DNA from: Archangium violaceum
GTDB taxonomy: Bacteria > Myxococcota > Myxococcia > Myxococcales > Myxococcaceae
DNA: 64,000 nt
NCBI RefSeq assembly: GCF_016859125.1
Contig: NZ_CP069338.1
Coordinates: 7,813,501 to 7,877,500, forward strand
Direction: 5' to 3'
Shown in pieces: positions 16,226 through 24,833 of this stretch (within the stretch, counting starts at the first letter, position 1; the number at the start of each line of letters is the position of its first letter). The position numbers and the translations under genes are program-made. The notes below the pieces were generated by a model. The model worked only from the letters and a program-made list of their open reading frames with translations, did not search any database and had not been told where the DNA came from.

Positions 16226-18532
16226 CTACTTCAGGATGAGCTGGCAGGTGTCGCCGCCCGTGCCGGCGACGCACGCCAGGCCCGCGCAGCACGCGGCGGC
16301 GCCACACGCCTGACCTTCGCTCGCGCATGGCGGCTTGCAGGAGCAGTTGTTGCCCTCGCAGTCGCCACCGGTGGTGTCATCCAGGCAGAGCAGGCCGTCG
16401 CAGCAGGGCGCGGCGGTCGAGCACTTCTCCTGCACCTTCGCGCACTGGGGGATGGCATTGCACACGCAGGCACCGTCCTCCTCGCAGGGGATGGGCGGAT
16501 CCTGGTTGAGCTGCACGCACTGCAGACCGTTGCAGCAGGTGGCGCCCGCCGTGCCGCCGCACCCCTCGCCCACGGTGGAGCACCCGTCGCTCACGAAGTA
16601 CTGGGCCCACTGGGCGATATGGTTGGAGGTGGTGATGTCCTGGAAGGGCAGGGCGAAGGCGGGGAAGGAGGGATCCTCTCCCGCGTTGACCTTGTCCGGG
16701 TCCACCGCCGCCATCCACACCAGGGTGCTCTTGTCGTTTTCGGACGCATCACGGGAGGGAGGGGGCGGGGAGCGCAGGCCGTAGAAGCGGGAGGAGGAGA
16801 ACGTCACCCACATCAGCCGGCTCTTGTCATCCCCGAGGCCGCGCATCACGAAGGGGCTCCACTTCGGGTAGCTGTTGGTCAGCTTCGTCTCGGAGCCGTC
16901 CATCACGCCGCCCTGGTTGGCCTTCGTCAACTCCACCCGCATCGCGCCAGCCTGTAGCTTCGCGGCCCACAGCATGGCGGTCCTGTCGGTGTCCCCGTTG
17001 CAGGTGGAGTGCGCGTCGCCCGCGATCTCGCAGGTGGACTCGTTGAACACGAGGAAGGAGTTGTCGGGCGCGATGGCCGGGTAGTAACGGTGCTTGCCGG
17101 CCTGGGCTGGCACCACCTCCACCGGGGAACTCCAGCCGCTCGGCGTCCGGGTCACCATCTTGATGGCGCCCTTGAAGCCGCGCTGGTTCGACTCATGATG
17201 GCTCGGAGAGGTATAGGCGATCGTCTGGCCATCCGGGCTCCAGTCCGGGTGGGTCGCGGGGCTGGTCGAGTTACCCGTGCCAGGAATCGACTCCTCGTAG
17301 GCTCCGGTATCTCCGTTGAAGATACGCAGGCCGTAGTCGGTGGCGCCTCTGTTGCCGAAGACGCCGACGAACTTGCTGCCATCCGGGTTCCATGACTCGA
17401 AGGTGCTCTGCTTCCCGGGACCCAGGGTCGCCTTGCTGTCCTCTTTGAAGGTCGCCAGGTCCACCAGGGCGAGCCGGCCGTCATCCTGGTCGTTGACCTC
17501 GGCCACCAGCTTCTTGCCATTGCGGCTCAGGGCATGACAGCCCACGCAGTTCACGCCGGGGTCGATGTCGTCCTTCAGCAGGATCGGCGAGGCTTCCTGG
17601 GCGCCGGTACCAGCGAAGTCATAGCGCATCACGCCGGTGGCAGTCTCCTTGGTGGTCCAGTAGTAGAGCGCGCCCTTGAGCTCGTCGGGGGCGAACTGGA
17701 TGGCGATGGGATTGGAGACGCCCACCTTGTCGTCGCCCGAGTCGGTCGTGGAGCGCACGATGAGCTTCACCGGCTGTTTACCGCGATTGCTCTCGGCCAG
17801 GAACGTCCACACATTCGCCGCGGGCGTGTAGATGCAGCCGCGGCTCACGCCAGTGGGCAGCGCGAGGCCCTCTGGCAGATAGCAGCGCAGGTACACGCGC
17901 ACGTCGGTGATGCTGTTGGAGAATGCGAGCTCGAACAACGTGGTGGAGGCGTTGTTCGGCTTGATGTGGATCTCCAACTGCCCCAGGTTGGGCGGCACCA
18001 GGACGCCGTTGTTGGGGTAGACGATCTCCGGCTTGTACGAGGTGTCCACCGTCCCGCCGAACTTCGAGCCCGGATCCGCGGGCACCGGAGGCAGGCCCGA
18101 GGAGGGCGGCGGAGTGTCCGACACCTTCTGATCGAGCTTCACCGTGATGGGCGTGGAGGCGGACATGGTGCCCACCCGGGCCCGCACGATGCTGGTTCCG
18201 CCGACGTCAGCGCTCGAGGTGAAGCTCGTTCCGCCGCCGAAGCTTCCCAGCCGCGTATCGTCGATGGTGAAGGAGGCCTGGCCCGACATGTCCTCCGTGT
18301 GACCGTCGGTGAAGGTGCCGATGACCTTGAAGTTCTGGACGACCCCCGTACTCCCGGAGACGACGAGGACCGGGTTGGCCGGCTCGATCGTCAACGCGCC
18401 CAGCGTGGCGTTACCGCCACCGGGGATACCGCCATCGTTTCCTCCTCCGGGCCCATTATTTCCGCAAGAGGAACAACCAGACAGCGCGGTCGCTGTCATC
18501 AGGACGCCGAGTAGCCAGATTTTCTTCCACAT
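16226..18532 (-). CDS. Large Cys-rich lipoprotein with TolB/beta-propeller-like core
   Basis: The start MWKKIW at 18532 gives a signal peptide ending LSGC (Cys20); starts at 18562 and 18553 would lengthen the N-terminus, so 768-778 residues. After a Gly/Asn linker an Ig-like (Big_2-type) domain covers about 35-130. A TolB-like propeller region of about 170-620 contains a single CVGCH at about residue 330, the motif of c-type haem attachment or of a structural disulfide. The last 120 residues hold several small Cys-rich modules (CCNGLQC, CCDGLLC, CCAGLAC) like those of myxobacterial surface proteins. Function unknown; it is probably an exported outer-membrane or surface protein. Confidence 0.85.
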   Translation of the reverse strand: MWKKIWLLGVLMTATALSGCSSCGNNGPGGGNDGGIPGGGNATLGALTIEPANPVLVVSGSTGVVQNFKVIGTFTDGHTEDMSGQASFTIDDTRLGSFGGGTSFTSSADVGGTSIVRARVGTMSASTPITVKLDQKVSDTPPPSSGLPPVPADPGSKFGGTVDTSYKPEIVYPNNGVLVPPNLGQLEIHIKPNNASTTLFELAFSNSITDVRVYLRCYLPEGLALPTGVSRGCIYTPAANVWTFLAESNRGKQPVKLIVRSTTDSGDDKVGVSNPIAIQFAPDELKGALYYWTTKETATGVMRYDFAGTGAQEASPILLKDDIDPGVNCVGCHALSRNGKKLVAEVNDQDDGRLALVDLATFKEDSKATLGPGKQSTFESWNPDGSKFVGVFGNRGATDYGLRIFNGDTGAYEESIPGTGNSTSPATHPDWSPDGQTIAYTSPSHHESNQRGFKGAIKMVTRTPSGWSSPVEVVPAQAGKHRYYPAIAPDNSFLVFNESTCEIAGDAHSTCNGDTDRTAMLWAAKLQAGAMRVELTKANQGGVMDGSETKLTNSYPKWSPFVMRGLGDDKSRLMWVTFSSSRFYGLRSPPPPSRDASENDKSTLVWMAAVDPDKVNAGEDPSFPAFALPFQDITTSNHIAQWAQYFVSDGCSTVGEGCGGTAGATCCNGLQCVQLNQDPPIPCEEDGACVCNAIPQCAKVQEKCSTAAPCCDGLLCLDDTTGGDCEGNNCSCKPPCASEGQACGAAACCAGLACVAGTGGDTCQLILK

Positions 18533-18584
18533 GGCCGCTGAGCGTAACGCCATTTCCGACATCTGGCGCGGGCGTTCGTGGGGT

Positions 18585-18600
18585 ATGCCCTAAAGGGCAT
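18585..18600 (-). promoter_or_regulatory. Short perfect palindrome upstream of the Cys-rich lipoprotein gene
   Basis: ATGCCCT-AA-AGGGCAT is a perfect 7-2-7 palindrome 53 bases upstream of the preferred lipoprotein start and 23 upstream of the alternative start. It is too short for a terminator and looks like an operator half-turn, but no binding protein can be named. Confidence 0.3.
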
Positions 18601-18723
18601 TCATCCCCACCGAAAGCTTGAAACGCGGTTACACCGAGCGGGCGAGGGCCGCGAGTTCTCGCCAATTCTCAACGAAGGAACTGTCGCCTGTCGTGCGATC
18701 GGCCAGGCGGCGAGCGGAAGGAT

Positions 18724-19806
18724 TCACGGCGCCGGGTTCGGGCGGCAGAGGGCGCCTGCCTCCGAGGGCGTACAGGCGAAGCCTTCCGGGCACTCGGTAT
18801 TCGCGGTGCAGCGATAGGTGCAGGTCTTCTCGACGCACAGGCCCTGCGTGATGCCGCGAGCGCGGCAGCTCTCGTCGCCGCCACACGGCGCGCCCATGTG
18901 CTGGTACGCGGTGCAGCCGGCGAGCTGGGCCGGTGCGGGCAGGCACCGTCCCTCCTGGCAGGTGAATCCCTGGGAGCACCCCACCCTGGCATCACACCGC
19001 GCGACACAGGCCGCGCTCCCCTCGGGAAGCACCTCGCAGCTCGCACCGGTACGGCACTTCCAGTCTCCATCACATGGGGCGCACGGCGCGCCGGGGCCCT
19101 CGCACCGCTCGTTCCGGCAGGTGAGCCCCGGGGCGCACTGGTCATTCGAGAGGCATTCCACGCAGCGGCCATCCGAGAGGCAGTAGCTGCCGCGCTCGCA
19201 GCCGGCGACGGCGCAATCGGGGTCGTCGAGGTCCTCGTCCTTCTTGGAGAGCTCGATCTTCACCTTCTTGACCTCGCGCTCTTCCACGCAGGCCTCCGTC
19301 TGGTCCACCCGGAAGCCGGAGACGGACGTCTCCAGGAGGTAGCAACCCGCGGGGAGCGGACCCACGCGCAGAACCCCGTCGTCCGCGAGCTCCAGTTGCT
19401 CGAAGGGCGTGCCCGTCACGGACACCCGCCCGCCGGCCACTCCCAGGCGCGAGGGCGCCTTCACCTGGAGATTCAGGAAGCCGGCCTCTCGCGGCTCCAC
19501 GTCCTCCAGTCGCGCCGAGCCGCCTCCGGGCACCACCACCGGCAGACGCACCGCCTTGCTCTGGGTGGCCACGATGAAGAGTTCCTTCGGACCGGCCGGC
19601 ACACGCTTCAGCAGGAATCTCCCGTCCGCTTCCACGGTGCAGCTCACGCCCGGGTTGCCCACCAGCGAGACCCGAGCCACATTCGGGTCGGCCTCGGTGA
19701 GGCGGCCGCGCACGTTCCCCGTGCGGAAGGGAGTGTTGTCGAAGCCCCCGCACGCGCTCGCCACGAGGGCGAGCGCCATCAGCACGCTGTAGAAGCTCTG
19801 GCGCAT
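18724..19806 (-). CDS. Cys-rich putative surface lipoprotein
   Basis: The ATG at 19806 overlaps the upstream stop by the ATGA pattern; 360 residues. The signal peptide ends VASAC (Cys19). Residues about 28-180 contain two Ig/carboxypeptidase-regulatory-like beta modules (VEADGRFLLKRVPAGPKEL; LPAGCYLLET). From about 200 on come repeated Cys clusters (CLSDGRCVECLSNDQC, CRNERCEG, CQEGRCLP) of the kind found in myxobacterial secreted proteins, probably disulfide-bonded. It is last in the sigma-factor operon, so its expression should follow that regulator. Role unknown; a surface adhesin or substrate protein is possible. Confidence 0.85.
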   Translation of the reverse strand: MRQSFYSVLMALALVASACGGFDNTPFRTGNVRGRLTEADPNVARVSLVGNPGVSCTVEADGRFLLKRVPAGPKELFIVATQSKAVRLPVVVPGGGSARLEDVEPREAGFLNLQVKAPSRLGVAGGRVSVTGTPFEQLELADDGVLRVGPLPAGCYLLETSVSGFRVDQTEACVEEREVKKVKIELSKKDEDLDDPDCAVAGCERGSYCLSDGRCVECLSNDQCAPGLTCRNERCEGPGAPCAPCDGDWKCRTGASCEVLPEGSAACVARCDARVGCSQGFTCQEGRCLPAPAQLAGCTAYQHMGAPCGGDESCRARGITQGLCVEKTCTYRCTANTECPEGFACTPSEAGALCRPNPAP

Positions 19807-21455
19807 CAGAAGCGATACCCCACGCCGGCCCATCCGCCGGTGAAACCCACGGCCTGTCCCTGTCCGTCCACCACCACGTACGTCACCATCATCTGCAGCT
19901 GGGAGCTCAGCTCCAGCCGCTCGCCCAGCCGCCACACCACGCCGCCCACCACGCCCGGGCTGAAGGTGAAGTACTGCTGTGCCCCGGTGAAGACCTCCGT
20001 CTGGAAGGACCTCTGGAGGAACAGCGCGGCCACACGAGGACCCGCGTAGAGCGACAGGCGTTCCCACCGCCACGTGTAGGGCACCGCGGCCCCCAGTGAC
20101 AGCGAGGTGTAGAGGAAGGGCACCTGGGAGTCGGGCCCCAGGTCGAGGCTTCGCCGGCCCCGGCCTCCGCTCACGTCGAAGATGAGGCTCAGGTCCGGAA
20201 GGGGACGCTCCTCCAGGCGCAGCACCAGCGCCAGCTCCGGCGAGGCGGGCAGCAGCTCGGCGCGGCTTCGTGCGTCCACGAAGGAGAACATGCCGCCCAT
20301 GAGCGCCAGCGAGCGGCGCGGAAAGGCCTGGGACAGCAGCCGCTCCAGCGGCAGCCGCTCGCCCTCGGCGATGTCCACCACCTCCCGGATGAGGATGCCG
20401 TCGCCCTTGGTGAGCTCCACGGTGCGGCGGCCGGGTGTCACGGCGGTGCCTCCGGGCAGCTCCGTGCGCGTCTCCCCATCCACCTTCAGGGTGAAGCCGT
20501 CCAGCCGGGGATGGTACGAGAAGAGCTCCGGGCGGCCCGTCCGGTCGATGCGGCCGGAGAGCACCACGGGATCCGCGCCCACCTCCAGGATCTCCGCCGA
20601 GGGCCGTTGCCTTCCCTCGGTGAAGGCATAGGTGTGGCGGCGCGCGTAGTCATGGGCCTCGGTGGCGGTGACGGCCCCGTCGATGTTGCGATCCGCGGCG
20701 CCGTTGAGCCCGTCGATGAGGAAGTGGGTGTAGATGTCGTTCTTCAGTCCCTCGTCCTCGCGGGCCGTCTCGCCCCAGTCGCACGCGGCGAACACCATGG
20801 AGGCGCGGCTCGACTCCTCGAGGGGGCGCGCGTAGAAGCCCGACTTGATGCCGGTCAGCTCGGCTTCCAGCTCGCGGGGAAGCAGCGACTTGCCACTGCC
20901 GCTGTGACAGGTGGCGAGCACCATCAGCCGGCGGCGCGAGGGCAGCTGGTCGAACTCGGACTTCAGCGCGTCCATGGACAGCGCCGTCTGGGGGATGGCC
21001 CGGTATGCGGCGTCCGTGGTGACCATGTAGCGCTTGAGCTCGCCCCTGCTGTCGCGGGCCAGCGTGCCGTGCGCGGAGAAGTACACCACCACCACGTCAT
21101 CCGGCCGCGAGGCCTCCCGTCGCAACTGGCGGAGCGCGCCGAGGATGGAGGCCCGTGTCGTCTCCTCCGGGCGGGTGAGGACACGCACCTGATCGAAGTG
21201 GCCGCGCGCCGGATCCCTCAACGCCGCGGCCAGGTCCTCCGCGTCCTTGCCGGAGTAGCGCAGGTCGCGCCACTGCGTGTCCTGGAATTGCGACACGCCC
21301 ACCAACAGGGCCAGTCGCCGCGGTGCGTAGGCATTGGAGAGCGCGGTCTCGTCCACCTTCACGGACACGAGCCCGCCCTTGTCGCCCTTCTCGAACGAGC
21401 CCGGACCCGCGCAGGCCGCGAGCACCGCCAACAGCGTGATGACGAATCGCCTCAC
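19806..21455 (-). CDS. Caspase-like (C14) lipoprotein with beta-barrel-like C-terminus
   Basis: 549 residues, GTG start at 21455 overlapping the anti-sigma stop by one base. The signal peptide ends LAAC (Cys15). Residues about 45-280 are a caspase-type peptidase domain: ALLVGVSQF, then the catalytic His in YFSAHG (H129) and the catalytic Cys in LATCHSGSG (C183). After a linker, about 330-549 alternates hydrophobic and polar residues, with strand-turn repeats, and ends in a terminal Phe, the pattern of an outer-membrane barrel. It belongs to the operon with the ECF sigma and anti-sigma factors. Caspase-like proteins cut at acidic or basic residues after activation; substrate and location are unknown. 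Confidence 0.85.
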   Translation of the reverse strand: MRRFVITLLAVLAACAGPGSFEKGDKGGLVSVKVDETALSNAYAPRRLALLVGVSQFQDTQWRDLRYSGKDAEDLAAALRDPARGHFDQVRVLTRPEETTRASILGALRQLRREASRPDDVVVVYFSAHGTLARDSRGELKRYMVTTDAAYRAIPQTALSMDALKSEFDQLPSRRRLMVLATCHSGSGKSLLPRELEAELTGIKSGFYARPLEESSRASMVFAACDWGETAREDEGLKNDIYTHFLIDGLNGAADRNIDGAVTATEAHDYARRHTYAFTEGRQRPSAEILEVGADPVVLSGRIDRTGRPELFSYHPRLDGFTLKVDGETRTELPGGTAVTPGRRTVELTKGDGILIREVVDIAEGERLPLERLLSQAFPRRSLALMGGMFSFVDARSRAELLPASPELALVLRLEERPLPDLSLIFDVSGGRGRRSLDLGPDSQVPFLYTSLSLGAAVPYTWRWERLSLYAGPRVAALFLQRSFQTEVFTGAQQYFTFSPGVVGGVVWRLGERLELSSQLQMMVTYVVVDGQGQAVGFTGGWAGVGYRF

Positions 21456-22270
21456 TATGGGCGGAGATTCTGCCCTTTACCGCCGCCAACGTGGAGGTCG
21501 AACCGGTTGACGGCCAGGATGGAACGCTCCTCCATGTCGCCTCGGGTGAGTGCTTCGCGTACCTCTTCGGGTGGGAGCGCCTGATCCGAGGGGAAACCGA
21601 TCAACCACAAGGTGAGCGGCCCGGACTCGCCCTCCAGGCTGATGCCCACCAGGCCCTGGGGGCCCTCCAGCTCGTGCGTGCCGGCCTGGAGCGGGAAGCG
21701 GCCGAGCAACTCGGGCTCCGCGCCACCGCGCTGCTGGAAGAGGAGGGCCTCGCCGACCTCGGTGGCGTGGTAGCGCAGCACCAGCACGTCCTGCTGCGAG
21801 GCGGTGGCGCCCGGATCCATCCGGTGCAGCGCTCCGCTCGGCTCGCGGGCCACCACGGACAACTCCAGGGCGAGCCGACTCACGCCCTTCACTCCGTTCC
21901 AGTCGCTCGCCCGCTGCCCATGCGGCTGGGCCTGGGAGCGGGTGAGGACGACGAGCCCCGCGAGGCCGGCCGCCAGCGCCGCCGCCGCCGCCGCCTTGAG
22001 CCAGGGCTGGGTGGGACCGCGCAGGCCGCGACGGACACGGGCGAAACCCACCTCGTCCAGACGGGGCTCCTCCTGCCTGGCCGGCGCGAGGTGGAGCAGC
22101 AGGGCGTCCACCTGGCCGTCGAGCAGCCCGGGGCCGGGTGTCTTCGCGAGGAAGTCCATGCAGGCCTCGCACGGATGGGAGAGGTGCTCGCGGAAGTACG
22201 CCACCGATTCCGGCTCACCGGCCGTCAGGGCTCGCAGGGCTTCGGCATCCAGGTGTCTCATCCGTCTCAC
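21455..22270 (-). CDS. Anti-sigma factor with zinc-binding-like N-terminus
   Basis: 271 residues. The N-terminus has a His/Cys cluster HLSHPCEAC (H29, H32, C34, C37) resembling the ZAS-type anti-sigma fold, though not exactly its consensus. A single membrane helix follows at about 91-109. The C-terminal periplasmic region (about 110-271) is beta-rich with an LQAGTHELEGPQG segment and no catalytic motif. It starts inside the end of the sigma-factor gene (four-base overlap, stop at 22267) and its own stop overlaps the caspase start, so all are co-translated. The predicted role is to hold the ECF factor until a periplasmic signal releases it. A second ATG at 22261 is possible. Confidence 0.8.
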   Translation of the reverse strand: MRRMRHLDAEALRALTAGEPESVAYFREHLSHPCEACMDFLAKTPGPGLLDGQVDALLLHLAPARQEEPRLDEVGFARVRRGLRGPTQPWLKAAAAAALAAGLAGLVVLTRSQAQPHGQRASDWNGVKGVSRLALELSVVAREPSGALHRMDPGATASQQDVLVLRYHATEVGEALLFQQRGGAEPELLGRFPLQAGTHELEGPQGLVGISLEGESGPLTLWLIGFPSDQALPPEEVREALTRGDMEERSILAVNRFDLHVGGGKGQNLRP

Positions 22271-22851
22271 TCCCAGCGTCCGGCGAGCACGCGCCGGAGC
22301 AGCTCCTGCTTGATTCGGGCCCGGAAGCGCTCCAGGCGCATCGTCACGGCGCTCTTGCCCACCCCAAGCCTCTCGGCGATCTCCCGGGCGGACAGCTGGC
22401 CATCCACATAGAAGAGGTAGACCGTCTTCTTCTCTTCACCCTCGGGCAGCTCGTCGATGAGCTGGCGCACCACGGCCATGTCCCGCTCCAGCTGGAGGGC
22501 CTCGGGCACCACGGAGACCGTCTCGGGCTGGGGATCGGAGATCTCCTCGTCCATCCGGCGCGTCTGGCCCTTGCGCTCCAGCCGGGTGCGGGCCCGGTTG
22601 CGAGCGATGGACAGCAGCCAGGCCTCGAAGGCCGCCGGCTCCTTGAGCCGGGGAAGCGCCTTGAACGCGCGTACGTAGGTCTCCTGGATCACGTCTTCCA
22701 CCTCGTCCGGGTCTAGCGGGGCGAAACTGGACGTCAACCGGGCCACCAGGGGCCGGGTGCGTCGGTAGAGCTCGCTGAATGCAGGCGCTTCCCCCCGTGC
22801 CGCCCGTACCACCCACTCTCTCAGTTCCCGAGAGGAACCCACCTGGCTCAT
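22267..22851 (-). CDS. ECF-type RNA polymerase sigma factor
   Basis: 194 residues from the ATG at 22851, chosen because GGAGGG lies just upstream; 22878 is an alternative. Region 2 is [21 protein letters not shown], with the typical DVIQETYVR signature. Region 4 carries the helix-turn-helix [19 protein letters not shown]. It is the first gene of a four-gene minus-strand operon (sigma, anti-sigma, caspase, Cys-rich lipoprotein) and diverges from serC. ECF factors usually activate their own promoter; I found no obvious GGAAC-type box upstream. The C-terminal tail is short and basic. Confidence 0.92.
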   Translation of the reverse strand: MSQVGSSRELREWVVRAARGEAPAFSELYRRTRPLVARLTSSFAPLDPDEVEDVIQETYVRAFKALPRLKEPAAFEAWLLSIARNRARTRLERKGQTRRMDEEISDPQPETVSVVPEALQLERDMAVVRQLIDELPEGEEKKTVYLFYVDGQLSAREIAERLGVGKSAVTMRLERFRARIKQELLRRVLAGRWE

Positions 22852-22976
22852 GGACCCTCCGGAAGGACGAATGGCCACACGCTGGCCGGTGGACGGACGC
22901 CGCGCTTCCTGCTTCCCCCGAGGGAAGCGTGGGGCAGAATGGCCGCGCGGTTGTTCACTTTCGTGAGGTCACAACC

Positions 22977-24065
22977 ATGCGCGTCATCAATTTCAACCCC
23001 GGCCCGGCCGGCCTGCCCCTGCCCGCACTCGAGCGCGCACGGGACGAGCTGCTCGACTTCCAGGGCTCGGGCATGTCTGTCATGGAGCACAGCCATCGGG
23101 GCAAGGAGTACGACGCCGTCCACTCCGAGACCATCTCCCTGCTCACCGAGCTGTTGGGCATCCCGGATACCCACCAGGTGCTCTTCCTCACGGGCGGGGC
23201 CTCGCAGCAGTTCGCCCAGGTGCCCATGAACTTCCTGCCCCCGGGCGCCAGCGCGGACTACCTGATGACGGGGGTCTGGAGCGAGAAGGCCTACGCGGAG
23301 GCCCAGTACCTGGGCAAGGTGCGCATCGCCGGCACCACGGTCCTGCCGGACAAGCGCTACGAGCGGATTCCCCGCCAGGACGAGCTGACGGTGGACCCGA
23401 AGGCGGCCTACGTCCACATGACGAGCAACAACACCATCTACGGCACCCAGTGGCACCGCTGGCCCGAGGTGGGGGACGTGCCGCTGGTGGCGGACATGAG
23501 CTCGGACTTCATGTGGAAGCCGATGGACGTGAGCCGCTTCGCCTTCATCTACGCGGGCGCGCAGAAGAACCTGGGCCCCTCGGGCGTACTGATAGCGGTG
23601 GCCCGCGGGGACTTCATCGCCCGCGGCCGCAAGGACATTCCGAAGATCTTCCGCTACTCGACCCACGCGGAAAACAACTCGCTCTACAACACGCCGCCGA
23701 CCTTGGCCATCTACCTGTGCCGGAACGTGCTGGCGTGGATGAAGCAGGTGGGAGGACTCGGACAGCTGGAGAAGTGGAACCGGGAGAAGGGCGAGCTGCT
23801 CTACGGGGCGCTCGACAAGCACGCGGGCTTCTACCATGCGCCGGTGGAGAAGGAGTCGCGCTCGTACATGAACGTGGTCTTCAAGCTGCCCACCCCGGAG
23901 CTGGACGAGCGGTTCGTGGCCGAGGCGAAGAAGGCGGGCATGGTGGGCCTCAAGGGGCACCGGAGCGCCGGTGGCATCCGGGTGTCCACCTACAACGCGG
24001 TGACGGTGGACAACGTGCGGACGCTGGTGTCCTTCATGGAGGAGTTCATCCGCAAGAACGGATAG
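22977..24065 (+). CDS. serC: Phosphoserine aminotransferase
   Basis: PLP enzyme making phosphoserine from 3-phosphohydroxypyruvate and glutamate (serine biosynthesis; related to pyridoxal synthesis). The ATG at 22977 gives 362 residues, the family norm; the open frame from 22779 is a shadow. Diagnostic segments are [10 protein letters not shown] (5-14), [11 protein letters not shown] (73-83), the PLP lysine K197 in [12 protein letters not shown], and [15 protein letters not shown] near the C-terminus, which binds phosphate. It is monocistronic with a hairpin after the stop. Confidence 0.97.
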   Translation: MRVINFNPGPAGLPLPALERARDELLDFQGSGMSVMEHSHRGKEYDAVHSETISLLTELLGIPDTHQVLFLTGGASQQFAQVPMNFLPPGASADYLMTGVWSEKAYAEAQYLGKVRIAGTTVLPDKRYERIPRQDELTVDPKAAYVHMTSNNTIYGTQWHRWPEVGDVPLVADMSSDFMWKPMDVSRFAFIYAGAQKNLGPSGVLIAVARGDFIARGRKDIPKIFRYSTHAENNSLYNTPPTLAIYLCRNVLAWMKQVGGLGQLEKWNREKGELLYGALDKHAGFYHAPVEKESRSYMNVVFKLPTPELDERFVAEAKKAGMVGLKGHRSAGGIRVSTYNAVTVDNVRTLVSFMEEFIRKNG

Positions 24066-24087
24066 GGCGCCGCTGACGCGCGGCGCC
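24066..24087 (+). terminator. Hairpin after serC
   Basis: GGCGCCGC (24066-24073) pairs with GCGGCGCC (24080-24087) around a six-base loop; no U-run follows. It starts directly at the serC stop, so a termination or mRNA-end role is likely. Confidence 0.5.
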
Positions 24088-24157
24088 ATCCTTCCACCTG
24101 TCGACGGCGGGGCGTTCGATTGACTAGACCTGGGGGCCTTCCCTTCCAGGAGGAGTC

Positions 24158-24718
24158 ATGAAGAACGCCACGCTGTGCGCTGTCGTGATGGCCGTCGTGC
24201 TCGCGCTGCCCGCCGCCGCCAAGGAGGTGTCGGGAGCGCAGTTCCCCGACGCGGTGACGGTCGAGGGCAAGGAGTTGAAGCTCAACGGTGCGGGCCTGCG
24301 CAAGAAGCTCGTCTTCAACGTGTACGCGGCCGGCCTGTACCTGCAGAACCCGTCGCGGAGCTCCCAGCAGGTCATCGAGTCGGATCAGCTCAAGCGCGTG
24401 CGGCTGTCCATGCTGCGCGATCTGGACAAGAAGACGATCACCGAGGCCATCGTGGATGGCTTCAAGAAGAACGCGAAGGACAAGCTGCCGGCGCTGCAGC
24501 AGCGGCTGGACACGTTCACCGCGGCGATCCCCGATCTGAAGAAGGGCGACGAGCTGGTGCTGACGTACGTGCCCGGCAAGGGGACCACCATCGAGAGCAA
24601 GGCGGGGCAGAAGATCTCTGTGGAGGGCAAGGACTTCTCGGACGCGCTCTTCTCGGTGTGGCTGGGGAAGAGCCCGGTCGACGACAGCCTCAAGGACGGG
24701 ATGCTGGGCAAGGAGTAA
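24158..24718 (+). CDS. Chalcone-isomerase-like exported protein
   Basis: 186 residues. A Sec signal peptide (residues 1-20, cleavage near AAA/KEV) precedes a single domain with the CHI-like pattern: EGKELKLNGAGLRKKLVFNVYAAGLYL at about 30-56, then alternating helices and strands ending in FSDALFSVWLGKSPVDDSLK. Bacterial members of this family lack a known flavonoid substrate and may bind fatty acids. The ATG follows an AGGAGG site. It is probably periplasmic; the enzymatic role is uncertain. Confidence 0.85.
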   Translation: MKNATLCAVVMAVVLALPAAAKEVSGAQFPDAVTVEGKELKLNGAGLRKKLVFNVYAAGLYLQNPSRSSQQVIESDQLKRVRLSMLRDLDKKTITEAIVDGFKKNAKDKLPALQQRLDTFTAAIPDLKKGDELVLTYVPGKGTTIESKAGQKISVEGKDFSDALFSVWLGKSPVDDSLKDGMLGKE

Positions 24719-24737
24719 TCGCCTGGGAGTGGAGCCC

Positions 24738-24766
24738 CCATCCCTCTTCCCCTGAGGGAGGGATGG
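24738..24766 (+). terminator. Hairpin after chalcone-isomerase-like gene
   Basis: CCATCCCTC (24738-24746) pairs with GAGGGATGG (24758-24766), loop of 11 bases. It is a GC-rich stem soon after the stop at 24718 with no good U-run. Confidence 0.5.
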
Positions 24767-24833
24767 CCCTCTCTTCCGGCGGGGGGTCAGGCCCGCGCGT
24801 TGTCTGCGTCAGCCTCTGGCCGTTCAGTGGTGT

